From assembly GCA_050015495.1 (NCBI GenBank), contig JBEKBH010000001.1:1-64000 (forward strand): DNA of 64,000 nucleotides. Reading direction: 5' to 3'. Below, piece by piece: positions 1-8,498 of the stretch. Under the pieces are notes generated by a model. It did not search any database and was not told the DNA's origin. It saw nothing but the letters and a program-made list of their open reading frames with translations. Both the position numbers and the translations under genes were made by a program. Within the stretch, counting starts at the first letter, position 1; each line of letters starts with the position of its first letter. The stretch is from Palsa-1439 sp050015495. Lineage in GTDB: Bacteria; Verrucomicrobiota; Verrucomicrobiia; Palsa-1439.

Positions 1-405
1 CGTGCCCGCGGATGTAATTGTGAATATCGTGCCGTTGCTGTGCGTTCCTCCGCCAAGGGTAGTGCCGTAGAAAAGGCCGGCACTCTCCAAGGACAAAACA
101 GGAACGGAACCGTCAGCCACTCCAGCCACCCCGCTAAACTGATGGAGCGTGGTCAACGTGCCCTCTGGCGTGAGCTTGAATATCGTCCCGATGTCCTTGG
201 TACCCCCGGCCGAGGTCGCCCCATAAAAATTACCGTCGCTACCGTGAATAAGATTGGCCGGATAAGCGCCATCAAGACAGACATCATCAATATTTTTGCT
301 GCTGCAAAAACTGTACAGCGTGGTCAGCGTCTGACCGTTCGCGCTACCCGGCGCGCCACCCAGCATCAACATCGCAATCCCGAGAATCATTCCGATAATC
401 TTCAT
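1..405 (-). CDS. GloVer (Gloeo_Verruco) tandem-repeat protein, N-terminal part
   Basis: This gene runs off the left edge of the window; 135 codons of its 5' end are present. The translation begins with a signal peptide (MKIIGMILGIAMLMLGG, then a small-residue cleavage region) and continues with repeats of the form LYSF-x-DGAYPANLIHGSDGNFYGATSAGG-like blocks and GTIFKLTPEGTLTTL, the pattern of the GloVer repeat family (TIGR03803), which forms exported propeller-like proteins of unknown function common in Verrucomicrobiota. The start ATG at 405 has an AAGG-type ribosome site a few bases upstream. Family assignment rests on repeat motifs seen directly; function is unknown. Confidence 0.8.
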   Translation of the reverse strand, partial: MKIIGMILGIAMLMLGGAPGSANGQTLTTLYSFCSSKNIDDVCLDGAYPANLIHGSDGNFYGATSAGGTKDIGTIFKLTPEGTLTTLHQFSGVAGVADGSVPVLSLESAGLFYGTTLGGGTHSNGTIFTITSAGT

Positions 406-724
406 GATATGCCACCCTTTCTGTACTTGTTGACCAGCCATCAACAATCTGCTTCACGCCACTCGCCACCTCTGAAGGCAGGTACTAAAAGCAAATTATC
501 CTCGCGATGTCCAGCCTGTTTCTGCATTTCGAACTGTCCGATCGTGCCAAGCCGTTTTACTGAGCAGTTCATTGTGTTTTTTGATATCGCGAATTTGCGC
601 CGTGTCTTGTCCCTTGTGAACGGGGTAAAGCCCTCCCTCGAATCGATTGGAGGTTTCCTCCGAAGAACTGACCCGTGGGCAGCAGGACTCCATGACAAGA
701 CGCCAGGGGCGGCCGATAATGGCG
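406..724. other. intergenic gap, no gene seen
   Basis: Reading frames across this 319-base gap have no recognisable product and look like shadows. It should hold the promoter of the GloVer gene on the minus strand and the 3' end of the glycosyltransferase transcript. I see no clear terminator or repeat. Confidence 0.4.
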
Positions 725-1390
725 TCACCAATACTTTCCGACCAATTTGAAAAACCGGACGCTGTCCCGCAAAGGGTGGATGCGGCTGGTGCGGGCGGGT
801 TCGTAAATGGTGCGGATCGGGACGCTGACGATTTTGTGGCCGGCCCGGCCGGCTTGGATCAACATTTCGCTCTCGGTCTCGAACCGCGCGGTGGAGAGCT
901 TCAAGTCCTTCAGCACCGCCCGTCGCAGCAGCCGAAATCCGCACTGGCTATCCGGTATCCGCTGGCCCGCCAGTTTGCTCGTGACCCGGGACGTAAACCG
1001 GTTCGTCCACAGCCGCACCCGCGGCATCCGGCGCACGTCGCCCATGCGGGTGCCGACGACGACATCGGCGCGCTCGCTGTCAGCGGCATCGACGAGCTTG
1101 TCGATCTCGGACGGGTCATGCTGGCCATCGGCGTCCAGAAGAACGGCCAACTCGGCATCGGATCGCCCAAAGTAGTCGAGGGCCGTGGCAATGGCCGCGC
1201 CCTTCCCGCAATTGTGTTGATGGCGGAGGACCTTCGCACCGGCGTTTTCCGCGGCGGCACTCGTCTCGTCCGTGGAACCGTCATCGACCACCACCACTTC
1301 GCCGACGTGGCGGCGCGCCACGGCCACCACTTCGCCGACCCGCGCCGCTTCATTATAGGCGGGGATCAATGCGATACACCGTCTACTCAT
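725..1390 (-). CDS. GT2 family glycosyltransferase (DPM1-like)
   Basis: The 221-residue protein starts MSRRCIALIPAYNEAARVG and has the GT2 landmarks IPAYNEA, VVVVDDGSTDET (residues 33-43) and LLDADGQHDP (84-93, the DXD-type metal site). There is no C-terminal membrane segment, so it resembles soluble polyprenyl-phosphate or lipid-linked glycosyltransferases. The reading frame is open far upstream, but ATG at 1390 is the natural start because it overlaps the end of the acyltransferase gene by 8 bases, as expected for translational coupling. It is the last gene of a GT28-acyltransferase-GT2 operon and probably glycosylates a membrane lipid. The acceptor is unknown. Confidence 0.85.
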   Translation of the reverse strand: MSRRCIALIPAYNEAARVGEVVAVARRHVGEVVVVDDGSTDETSAAAENAGAKVLRHQHNCGKGAAIATALDYFGRSDAELAVLLDADGQHDPSEIDKLVDAADSERADVVVGTRMGDVRRMPRVRLWTNRFTSRVTSKLAGQRIPDSQCGFRLLRRAVLKDLKLSTARFETESEMLIQAGRAGHKIVSVPIRTIYEPARTSRIHPLRDSVRFFKLVGKYW

Positions 1391-2336
1391 GCGTGGCGAC
1401 TCGGTTCGCTTCCGAGTTTGTCGCGTCTTTCGTGGCCGCGCCGAATGCCGTCGCCGTGGCCAGGGCGCGGTCGACCTCGACGTCCCACAGATTGTGGAAG
1501 AGGAACCATTGTTCGCTGTGCTGGCGGATGACACGTTCCAGCGCCAGGGCGATCTGGCGCATGACGTCGTCGACGGTCTGACGCGACCGATCCGCCCAAA
1601 TCGGTTCCTCCAGAATGTACGCGAACGTGTCATCGGGCAACCGCACCATGAAAATCGGCAACAATGGCGCGCCGGTCGCCAGCGCCAGTTTCGCGGGGCC
1701 GTCGGGCAGGCGCGCCGGCCGCCCGAAAAATTCGACGGTCTGGTTGGACCCGGTAAAATCGCGGTCGCCGACCACCGCGACAATTTCATTGCGGCGCAAC
1801 GCGGCGATGCATTCCCGGCCGGCCCGTCCGAACGGGATGGGATACAGTCCCCGCAACGCGCGGTACTGCCGGTACAGTTCGTCCAATTTCTTCTCGGGCA
1901 CCTGGAGCGCGACCGTGTTGAGCTTGTAACCGAGCGACGCCAGCGCGGCGGCGCCCAGTTCCCAATTGCCAAGATGCGCGCTGAGAAAAACGACCCCCTT
2001 GCCATGTGCGAGCAGGTCATCGAGCACGGCGGGTACATTCCCGAAATGCACAATCTCGTCGATGCGCTTGCGATCCAGACGCAGGAACTTGAAAAAATCG
2101 ACCAGGTACTTGGCGAAGTTGAGAAAATTCTCCCGGGCAAGGGAATGCAGCGCACGCGGCGACAGAGCCACACCGCTGCCGGCTTGGATTTGACGAAGGT
2201 TGCCGATGACGCTTTCGCGTCCGCGTTCGTCGAACAGGACGTAGAGGTCGGCGAGCCGCCGGGCAATGCCGTAGCTCATCCGCCGCGGGAACAGCCGCGC
2301 CAGCAGTTCCGCGAACTTGAGCCAGTAGTATTTCAT
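1383..2336 (-). CDS. LpxL/HtrB-type lipid acyltransferase
   Basis: The 317-residue protein belongs to the lysophospholipid/lipid A acyltransferase family. The catalytic HX4E motif is visible as HLGNWE (H121 to E126). A conserved VGDRDFTGSN block follows in the middle of the protein, in the position of the family's substrate-binding region. The length matches LpxL-like enzymes (about 300 residues). Its start overlaps the upstream GT28 gene by 4 bases and its end overlaps the GT2 gene by 8, so the three are one translational unit. With a diacylglycerol-type glycosyltransferase upstream, the likely product is an acylated glycolipid or lipid A-like molecule at the inner face of the cytoplasmic membrane. 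Confidence 0.88.
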   Translation of the reverse strand: MKYYWLKFAELLARLFPRRMSYGIARRLADLYVLFDERGRESVIGNLRQIQAGSGVALSPRALHSLARENFLNFAKYLVDFFKFLRLDRKRIDEIVHFGNVPAVLDDLLAHGKGVVFLSAHLGNWELGAAALASLGYKLNTVALQVPEKKLDELYRQYRALRGLYPIPFGRAGRECIAALRRNEIVAVVGDRDFTGSNQTVEFFGRPARLPDGPAKLALATGAPLLPIFMVRLPDDTFAYILEEPIWADRSRQTVDDVMRQIALALERVIRQHSEQWFLFHNLWDVEVDRALATATAFGAATKDATNSEANRVATHE

Positions 2337-3475
2337 GCTGCGACCGCGGAATTACCCACCAGAATCTTCAGGATCTCCTGGGCCGCGTTCTCTGCGGACC
2401 GGGGACGTCCCAGCGCGGCGGCGGCCTCACGCATGCTCCAGAGCTTCCGCGGATTGCGGAGGAATTCATCCACGAACAGCATGACGTCGTTGGCATTCTC
2501 GGCTTCGACCGCCACGTTTTGCGAGAGCAGGTACTCCGTGTTCTTTGCCTCCTGGCCGGGAATCGGATTGATGATGATCATCGGCAACTTCTTCACGAGC
2601 GCTTCCGCCGTTGTGATGCCCCCCGGCTTCGTGATGATGATCTCGGCAATTTCCATCAACTCTTGCACGTTCTCGACGAACCCGAAAATTTTCGTGGTGT
2701 GGCGCAGCTTCGGGCCCTTCCGCGCGAGTTGTTCCTGAAGCTCCTTGTTCTTGCCCGTGACGACGATCACGTCGAACGGTTGCGGCAACTTGTTAAGTTT
2801 GCGAATCACGGATTTCATGGGCCCGAGCCCGAGACTGCCGCCCATCACCAGAATCTTGGGCAGATCGGGCTTGAGACCGAGGCTTTGGATCACCGCCGCC
2901 TTGTCCACCGGTTGTTGGAACGATTCGTTGGTCGGGATGCCGAACGCGGCGACACGCTCCGGCGATACCCCTTGCGACACCAGCTTCTGACGCGTGTCTT
3001 CACTCGGCGCGATGTACAAATCCACGGCGGCATCCGCCCAGTAGCGGTGCGCGACAAAATCCGTGAGCACGCCAACCAATACAGGCGTTTTACGACCCGT
3101 CGCTCGCTTCCAGGAAGCCATCACCCCGCACGCAAACGCCTGCGTGCAGACAATGGCATCGGGATCGAACTCGTCGAGGACACGCTGCAGCTTGCGGGAG
3201 TTGCCGCGGTTGAGAAGCTCGCGAATCTTCGCGGTGCGCTCCTTGAAACCGGGGTTGTCATACATCCATTCCCAGATTTCGGGTGCGGTCTTCAACGCCG
3301 CCAGATAGGCCTTCAGCGTCACTTTGGACAGCACGGGGTTCGCGTGGCTGAAGGAGTCGAGTAGCATCGACTCGACGTGCGTGTCGAGCCGGCGCATCGC
3401 CGTCTCGATGGCCATCGCTGCCGAATAATGGCCAGAGTGCTTCGTCAGATACAAAAATAGGATTCGCCTCGTCAT
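2333..3475 (-). CDS. GT28 glycosyltransferase of the MGDG synthase/UgtP family
   Basis: The 380-residue protein opens with MTRRILFLYLTKHSGHYSAA, the N-terminal signature of monogalactosyl-diacylglycerol synthase and processive diacylglycerol glucosyltransferases. The C-terminal donor-binding half contains ILVMGGSLG and ITKPGGITTAEAL (around residues 290-305), the nucleotide-sugar motif of GT28 enzymes. It is the first gene of a three-gene operon with an acyltransferase and a GT2 enzyme (4-base overlap downstream), which points to membrane glycolipid synthesis. It is divergent from the methyltransferase at 3587, so the promoter lies within about 3476-3586. Which sugar is transferred cannot be told. 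Confidence 0.87.
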   Translation of the reverse strand: MTRRILFLYLTKHSGHYSAAMAIETAMRRLDTHVESMLLDSFSHANPVLSKVTLKAYLAALKTAPEIWEWMYDNPGFKERTAKIRELLNRGNSRKLQRVLDEFDPDAIVCTQAFACGVMASWKRATGRKTPVLVGVLTDFVAHRYWADAAVDLYIAPSEDTRQKLVSQGVSPERVAAFGIPTNESFQQPVDKAAVIQSLGLKPDLPKILVMGGSLGLGPMKSVIRKLNKLPQPFDVIVVTGKNKELQEQLARKGPKLRHTTKIFGFVENVQELMEIAEIIITKPGGITTAEALVKKLPMIIINPIPGQEAKNTEYLLSQNVAVEAENANDVMLFVDEFLRNPRKLWSMREAAAALGRPRSAENAAQEILKILVGNSAVAA

Positions 3476-3586
3476 CAGACCTGTCTAGCAAAGCATACAA
3501 AATAGCCAAAACCAAGGTCAATCAAACTATTTCCTTGCTCGACACGGCTCGCCTTGGCTTACATAAGCGCCACACTGTTCAAGAAC

Positions 3587-4558
3587 ATGGCCCAATCCAT
3601 TCGCACACGGCCCTGCCCCAGTTGTTTTCTCTGCGGAGCAATGGGCGAACTGCTGTACACGAACCTCGCCGACCGGCTGTTCCACGCGCCCGGCGTCTGG
3701 CAAATCAAACAGTGCCCGGACACAGGCTGTGGTTTGTTGTGGCTGGATCCCGTGCCGGTGGAAGACGATCTCCCGCTGATTTATCAGGACTATTTCACTC
3801 ACCAACCCAGATCTGCGGGCAACCACGGCGCGGGCCGGCCGGTGATTCATTGGCTGTATCGCGCGCTCTTATGCACCACGGGGTTGGCGCGCCAACGCGC
3901 CGACCAGCTCTCCTTCTACTTGCGCGGAACGCAACCCGGGCGGTTGCTTGATGTCGGTTGCGGCGATGGGGGCCAACTTGTCCGGTTGCGAGACATGGGC
4001 TGGCAGGTCGAGGGCCAGGAAGTTGACGCTACGTCCGCCGAGCGGGCGCGCGGCGAGCACGGATTGCGCGTGCATGTAGGCCCGTTGCGGGACGCGGGCC
4101 TGACGGACGCCAGCTTCGATGTGGTGACGATGAGCCACGTGATTGAACACGTCCATGACCCCGTGGCGCTGCTGAAAGAATGCCATCGGATCCTCAAACC
4201 CGGGGGGAGCCTGGTCGCCGTCACACCAAACGCGAAGGGTTACGGACACCAACGCTTTCGGTCACACTGGATGCCGCTGGAACCACCACGGCATCTTTAT
4301 ATCTTCTCGCCATCAACCCTGCGGCGGGTAGCGCGTCTGGCTGGCTTCCGTCAGGAGGAATGCTGGACAACCGCGGCCAAGGCGCAATTCTTCTTCGAGT
4401 CCAGCCAAGACATCGAGCGCCTCGGTCGCCACGACGTCAGCGCGCACCCGGGTGTTCGACGGGGTCTTCAGGCGCTGGCGTTTCAATTCCAGGCGCTGGC
4501 CGTCCATTCGGTCCGCAAAGACTCCGGCGACGAGTGTGTGCTCCGAGCCCGAAAATGA
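3587..4558 (+). CDS. class I SAM-dependent methyltransferase (Methyltransf_23 type)
   Basis: From ATG at 3587 the protein has about 323 residues. An N-terminal segment with spaced cysteines (CPSCFLCGAMGE, then CPDTGCGLLWL) looks like a zinc knuckle, as in methyltransferases acting on sugars or on polysaccharide intermediates. The SAM motif I is LLDVGCGDGGQLVRL, followed by VVTMSHVIEHVHDP and LKPGGSLVAVTPN, the usual order of this family. An upstream in-frame TTG at 3554 would add 11 residues but has no ribosome site. It precedes three GT4 genes on the same strand, so modification of a surface glycan is a reasonable inference. Confidence 0.85.
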   Translation: MAQSIRTRPCPSCFLCGAMGELLYTNLADRLFHAPGVWQIKQCPDTGCGLLWLDPVPVEDDLPLIYQDYFTHQPRSAGNHGAGRPVIHWLYRALLCTTGLARQRADQLSFYLRGTQPGRLLDVGCGDGGQLVRLRDMGWQVEGQEVDATSAERARGEHGLRVHVGPLRDAGLTDASFDVVTMSHVIEHVHDPVALLKECHRILKPGGSLVAVTPNAKGYGHQRFRSHWMPLEPPRHLYIFSPSTLRRVARLAGFRQEECWTTAAKAQFFFESSQDIERLGRHDVSAHPGVRRGLQALAFQFQALAVHSVRKDSGDECVLRARK

Positions 4559-4601
4559 GAATTGTGGAGACCGTGCCCTGCTTGGTGCTACACTGGCGGT
4601 C

Positions 4602-4718
4602 ATGTGCGGTATTTGCTGTTTTGTCGCAAGCGGCCCGGCGATGATCAAGACCACCACAGGCAGCCCCATCCCGACCCGAACTCATAACGCCGTTCGCAAT
4701 CCCTCATATCATGGCTGA
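4602..4718 (+). pseudogene. possible remnant of a class II glutamine amidotransferase (AsnB-like) N-terminus
   Basis: In the gap before the first GT4 gene a short frame begins MCGICCFVASG and ends after 38 codons. MCGI followed by a hydrophobic stretch is the invariant start of AsnB-type asparagine synthetases, where Cys2 is the catalytic nucleophile. Nothing downstream resembles the rest of the domain, and the frame runs into the next gene. AsnB homologues are common in glycan clusters, so a deletion scar is plausible. Seven matching residues can also arise by chance, so confidence is low. Confidence 0.22.
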
Positions 4719-5802
4719 AGAACGACGACGAATCCTGTTCTTTGTCGAGGGCGAGCCGCGGCACGGGCTGTCACCCGCCAGCCGATTGCGGGCCTATCAA
4801 TACGCCCCTCTGTTCGCCGCGGAGGGAATCGACTGCCAGTATCTCCCGTCCCATCCGCCAAAGTACTTCCATAGCGCGTATTGGCTGAACTGGCTGAGGC
4901 ATCATGCCCGCTGGATTTATCGGCTCATCGTCCTGTGCGGGTGGCTCTGCATGTGCGTCACACGTCTCTGGCAAATGCGGCGCGCGCGCACCCAAGACAT
5001 CGTCGTCTTGCAGCGCGACTTCCTGCCCAATTCATGGTCATTCCTGGAAAAACGTCTCGCTCGACGCACCGACCACCTTGTCTTTGACCTCGACGATGCC
5101 ATTCTCGAACAGAATCCTCACAAGATACGAATGATCCTCGGATACGCACGACGCGTGATTGTCGCCACGCCGTACCTCGCCGAACAGGTCGCCACGTTCA
5201 ATCCAAACGTCGCCGTGATCCCGACGCCAGTCGATACCGATTCGATCAAACCCGCGCCACAAGCGCGGGCGTCAGCGGAACCGGTTATCGGTTGGATCGG
5301 CACGTCCGGCAATTTCGTGTACGTAAAGTCCATTGAGGACGTCTTCCGGAAAATGGCCGCAACCTCTCGCTTTCGGCTGCGGATCGTCTCGAATCGAGTA
5401 CAGCCTTCCGAATATCCCCAGTTGCCTCCGGAAATAATGGAGACCGTCGAATGGCGATTGGAGGATGAGACCGCCCGCCTCCAAGCGTTTGATATCGGCA
5501 TCATGCCGCTGGATCCCGGCCCATGGAGCCTCGGCAAAGCGGGGCTCAAACTCCTCCAATACATGGCCGCCGGGCTCCCGGTCGTTGCCTCGCCCGTCGG
5601 CTTCAACCGCGATCTGATCCGCCACGGCGTCAACGGCTTCCTCGCCAATTCGCCCGAGGAATGGGAGCGATATCTCTCGCAGTTACTGAGCGACCATGAC
5701 CTGCGGCGGCGGATGGGCCAACAGGGCCGGCAACTGGTTGAAAAAGAGTTCTCGCTCCGCCCAACGTTTGCCAAACTCCTCCGCGTGATCGATTCGGCAT
5801 GA
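4711..5802 (+). CDS. GT4-type glycosyltransferase
   Basis: The 363-residue protein has a GT-B fold signature: an N-terminal acceptor half (LSPASRLRAYQYAP, then VVLQRDFLPN and VFDLDDAIL) and a C-terminal donor half (VIGWIGTSGNFVYV, IMPLDPGPWSLGKAGLKLL, QYMAAGLPVVASPVG, GVNGFLA). It is a paralogue of the gene at 6919, which shares the SRxRxYQ, DFDDAI and GKxGxKLLQYMA blocks. It overlaps the next gene by 4 bases. The enzyme should act at the cytoplasmic face of the membrane in synthesis of an exopolysaccharide or O-antigen-like glycan. Confidence 0.87.
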   Translation: MAEERRRILFFVEGEPRHGLSPASRLRAYQYAPLFAAEGIDCQYLPSHPPKYFHSAYWLNWLRHHARWIYRLIVLCGWLCMCVTRLWQMRRARTQDIVVLQRDFLPNSWSFLEKRLARRTDHLVFDLDDAILEQNPHKIRMILGYARRVIVATPYLAEQVATFNPNVAVIPTPVDTDSIKPAPQARASAEPVIGWIGTSGNFVYVKSIEDVFRKMAATSRFRLRIVSNRVQPSEYPQLPPEIMETVEWRLEDETARLQAFDIGIMPLDPGPWSLGKAGLKLLQYMAAGLPVVASPVGFNRDLIRHGVNGFLANSPEEWERYLSQLLSDHDLRRRMGQQGRQLVEKEFSLRPTFAKLLRVIDSA

Positions 5803-6914
5803 AACAGGCCACGATCTATTTTGTGGTGCCACGCATCGACCGCACCGGCGGCTACGAACGCCAGGCGTTGACGCTCGCGCGCGCGTTGATCGCCCAGGGC
5901 GCGCCGTTGCGAATTCTCTCCGATTGTGAATCGACCGAATTGCGGGATCACGTCCGCACACTCCCCTCGGCATCCATACCGAAGTTGTACCGCGTTTTCC
6001 GTCAGGAGTTTCAAGAGGCGCGCCGCGTGGGACCAGTCGTCGCGCATTTCCACGCGTTGTATCGATTCTCCGCCGTGGGGCTGTGGACCGCGACACGGCT
6101 GCATGTACCGACTCTTCTGAAGCTGCCATCCAGCACAGATGTCCGGGTGCTCTTTCAATCGCCTCGCCTGGCGTTGCGTCTGTTCCAGCCCACCTTGCAA
6201 CGCGTCGACCGCTTCCTCTGCCCCAGTCGCACGGTTGCCGAGGAACTCCGTCCACGCCTCCGTCGCCCCGAAGCAGCGATCTGGTTGCCCAACGGAGTCG
6301 ATACCGCGCGCTTTTCTCCGTCCACAAACGAGGACCAACGCCGCCAGCGTGACCGGCTCGGCATTCGCTTTCAGCATGTCATCTTGCACGTTGGCCGCCA
6401 CGTCCCGCTCAAAGGCGGGGACATCCTCATCCGGGCGTTCGCTCAAGCCAAAGGTTCGCTCCCCACCGACGCCGGCCTCGTGTTTCTGGGAGACGGCGAA
6501 CAGACCGACGCGTGGAAACGGCTCGCCGTCGAACTCGGCATCGGCGACGCCGTCCTGTTTGCGCCGACCCACGATGAGACCGAACACTACTATCAAGCCG
6601 CCGATGCCTTCGCTCTGCCTTCCTTGCAGGAAGGTATGCCCAACGCCTTGCTGGAAGCTATGGCCTGCGGATTGCCCTGCGTGGCATCGGACACCGGGGG
6701 AATTCGCGATGTTCTGGCCGAAAAGTTCCTGACCCAACTGGTCGCGCCGGGCGACGTCGGCGCCCTGGCCTCGGCGTTGGAAAAGTTGTTCCAACCTTCG
6801 GCTCTTGCGCTGGGCGCGCAAATGCGCGACCATGTCGCCGCGCATTTCTCCATCAACATGATCAGCCGGCGGTTGATCGCCCTGTATGAGGAACTGATTC
6901 CGTCGAACAGTTGA
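5799..6914 (+). CDS. GT4-type glycosyltransferase
   Basis: The 371-residue protein shows IDRTGGYERQALTLARALIAQG at its N-terminus (the glycine-rich loop of GT4 enzymes), SRTVAEELRPRL and WLPNGVDTARFSP in the middle, and the donor-site blocks ILHVGRHVPLKGGDILI and PSLQEGMPNALLEAMACGLP in the C-terminal half; the E-x7-E type motif is visible there. It starts inside the stop of the upstream GT4 gene (ATGA overlap) and ends 4 bases before the next one, so all three are co-translated. The sequence is closer to classical GT4 enzymes than to its two neighbours. Confidence 0.88.
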   Translation: MKQATIYFVVPRIDRTGGYERQALTLARALIAQGAPLRILSDCESTELRDHVRTLPSASIPKLYRVFRQEFQEARRVGPVVAHFHALYRFSAVGLWTATRLHVPTLLKLPSSTDVRVLFQSPRLALRLFQPTLQRVDRFLCPSRTVAEELRPRLRRPEAAIWLPNGVDTARFSPSTNEDQRRQRDRLGIRFQHVILHVGRHVPLKGGDILIRAFAQAKGSLPTDAGLVFLGDGEQTDAWKRLAVELGIGDAVLFAPTHDETEHYYQAADAFALPSLQEGMPNALLEAMACGLPCVASDTGGIRDVLAEKFLTQLVAPGDVGALASALEKLFQPSALALGAQMRDHVAAHFSINMISRRLIALYEELIPSNS

Positions 6915-6918
6915 CGCC

Positions 6919-7956
6919 ATGAAAGTCCTCTTCTTGACGCAGACCTGCGAGCTTGGCCCGTCGAGCCGGTACCGCGTCTACCAATTGCTGCCCTGGCTCA
7001 AGAAACTGGGCGTGGACTGCGAAGTGTCACCCGCCATTGACGACGCGCGGTATCGCCGGTTGTATTTGGGGTCTCCGGGAAAACTCTCGCGGGCGGTCGC
7101 GTTCTCGGCGGCATGGCGACGACGGCGCGCCGATTTGGCTCGGGTCGATGACTTCGATGCCGTGTTCGTCCAAAAAGGCGTGTTCCCCGGTCTCTATTCC
7201 GGTTTCGAGAAGAAATTTGCCGCCCGCAAACCACTCGTGTTCGATTTCGACGACGCCATCTGGCTGCCACGTGTCGGCGGCTCGCGGGTCTTGCAGGCGT
7301 TGCATCGGGAACGGGCTGTCCAGGACGTTTTGCGGTGCGCCCGGGCTGTCATCGCGGGCAATGAGTTCCTCGCCGAATACGCCTCACGGTTCAACAAGGC
7401 CGTGACGGTCGTGCCCAGTTCGATCTCCTTGGAAGACTACCCGCAAGCACCCAACTCGAACGTCGTCGGCTGGATCGGCAGCCGTACGACGCTGCCCTAC
7501 CTCAAACCGCTGAAACCGGCCTTCGAGGAGCTGGGAATCACGCCTCGCGTCATCGCCTCGGGTGACCCGTCGCAACTCGGCTTCAACACGGACTTTCGTC
7601 CGTGGCGGTTGGAGACGGAGTTGAGCGAGCTGTCGCAGCTTGGCATCGGCGTCGCTCCGCTGCCGGACACGCCCTGGGAACGCGGCAAGTGCGGCGTGAA
7701 ACTCCTTCAGTACATGGCCTGCGGCATCCCCGTGGTGGCGTCTCCCGTCGGGGTGAACTCCAAGATCATTTTGCACGGCGTCAACGGCCTCCTCGCCACC
7801 CATATCGAGGATTGGACTCCCGCCATCTACAGCCTGATGATTGACCCAAAATTGCGCCAGCGACTGGGCGCTGCTGGCCGTCAAACCATCGAAAAACGTT
7901 TCCGCGTTCAGCGCGCCGCCGAAGCCGTCAATTCCGTCCTGCGCTCCCTCGCCTGA
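6919..7956 (+). CDS. GT4-type glycosyltransferase, paralogue of the gene at 4711
   Basis: The 345-residue protein begins MKVLFLTQTCELGPSSRYRV and carries FDFDDAIWLP, VVGWIGSRTTLPYL, GVAPLPDTPWERGKCGVKLL and QYMACGIPVVASPVGVN. These match block for block with the gene at 4711, so the pair arose by duplication and may add successive residues of one glycan. It is the last gene of the cluster. A weak hairpin (TGAAAC and GTTTCA) spans its stop codon and is followed by a T-rich patch that may terminate transcription. Confidence 0.86.
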   Translation: MKVLFLTQTCELGPSSRYRVYQLLPWLKKLGVDCEVSPAIDDARYRRLYLGSPGKLSRAVAFSAAWRRRRADLARVDDFDAVFVQKGVFPGLYSGFEKKFAARKPLVFDFDDAIWLPRVGGSRVLQALHRERAVQDVLRCARAVIAGNEFLAEYASRFNKAVTVVPSSISLEDYPQAPNSNVVGWIGSRTTLPYLKPLKPAFEELGITPRVIASGDPSQLGFNTDFRPWRLETELSELSQLGIGVAPLPDTPWERGKCGVKLLQYMACGIPVVASPVGVNSKIILHGVNGLLATHIEDWTPAIYSLMIDPKLRQRLGAAGRQTIEKRFRVQRAAEAVNSVLRSLA

Positions 7957-8024
7957 AACGCGCCCTGTTTCACCGCTTTTCACTCATCCGGGTACAACGT
8001 CTGGGCCGATAATTTGGGTTCGTG

Positions 8025-8133
8025 GGGCAAAACGAACCCACCGCTTTTTCGCGACATTGGTTTTTACAAGTCTTTCCCACTGCGGCACATCGCCGCGCAA
8101 CTTCGCCCCTAACTCGGTGGGTTCGTTTCGCAA
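8025..8133. repeat. inverted pair of GGGTTCGTTTTGC repeats
   Basis: A minus-strand copy (TGGGTTCGTTTTGCCC, 8025-8040) faces a plus-strand copy (GTGGGTTCGTTTCGCAA, 8117-8133). A third copy lies at 44962-44977. The copies at 8117 and 44962 are each followed by a T-rich run and then a C-rich block resembling the CCTCGCCCC repeat, which suggests a composite dispersed element. Confidence 0.6.
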
Positions 8134-8221
8134 TTTTCCCTTTTTTTGCGCGCCCCACTTCCGCCATCCCCTCCCACGGAGGGGAAATAGGGGTGGGTTC
8201 TCCACCGCGCCGCCTTTCGGC

Positions 8222-8246
8222 TTGTAGGGCGGCCGGCCCGGCTGCC
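8222..8246 (+). repeat. TTGTAG hairpin repeat, copy 1
   Basis: TTGTAG is followed by an 8-base-pair stem GGCGGCCG/CGGCTGCC (one G-U pair) with a GCC loop. Three further copies in the window (8392, 25196, 44841) keep the TTGTAG and the C-rich loop but have different stem sequences. Confidence 0.65.
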
Positions 8247-8391
8247 GTCGTTTCCTTCCCTCTATCTGTCAAAGAACAATGCCAATTAACAGGTCTCCAT
8301 CACGCAGGAGCATATCACACACTGATAGCACGTCAACTAAATAATCGCGCACCGATTGCACGTCGCGCAACAGAGGCCGCCCGGCTCCGTA

Positions 8392-8416
8392 TTGTAGGAT
8401 GGGATGCCCCGTCCCA
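8392..8416 (+). repeat. TTGTAG hairpin repeat, copy 2
   Basis: TTGTAG, two bases, then stem TGGGATG/CGTCCCA (one wobble pair) around a CCC loop. The stem differs from the other three copies but the architecture is the same. Confidence 0.6.
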
Positions 8417-8449
8417 CGGGCGTATCCCGCCGTTTCCCCTTGTCACTCC

Positions 8450-8476
8450 GTCATTCCGAGCTTGTCGAGGAATCTC
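8450..8476 (+). repeat. GTCATTCCGAG...GAATCTC half-element
   Basis: The sequence GTCATTCCGAGC, then TTGTCGAGGAATCTC, matches the left end of the 74-base terminal-inverted-repeat element found inside metH at 33130-33203. It lies 23 bases upstream of the AlbA_2 start codon and so inside that gene's leader. Confidence 0.55.
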
Positions 8477-8498
8477 GCCACTCTTAGACTACACAGCT

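Larger units (their letters stand above)
7957..8498. other. repeat-rich intergenic gap
   Basis: No real gene is seen in these 542 bases; open frames here are artefacts of repeat sequence. The gap holds two oppositely oriented copies of a TGGGTTCGTTTTGC-type repeat (8025-8040 on the minus strand, 8118-8133 on the plus strand), a C-rich block followed by AGGGGTGGG (8163-8200), two TTGTAG hairpins (8222-8246 and 8392-8416), and a GTCATTCCGAG half-element at 8450-8476, just ahead of the AlbA_2 gene. Confidence 0.6.

Noticed and set aside
5118..6920. A 600-codon minus-strand open frame opposite two glycosyltransferase genes
   Set aside because: Low-complexity shadow translation; the plus strand has clear GT4 motifs throughout.
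8022..8498. N-terminal extension of the AlbA_2 protein by about 159 residues
   Set aside because: The extension is translated from dispersed repeats and has no protein-like features; ATG at 8499 begins the conserved domain.
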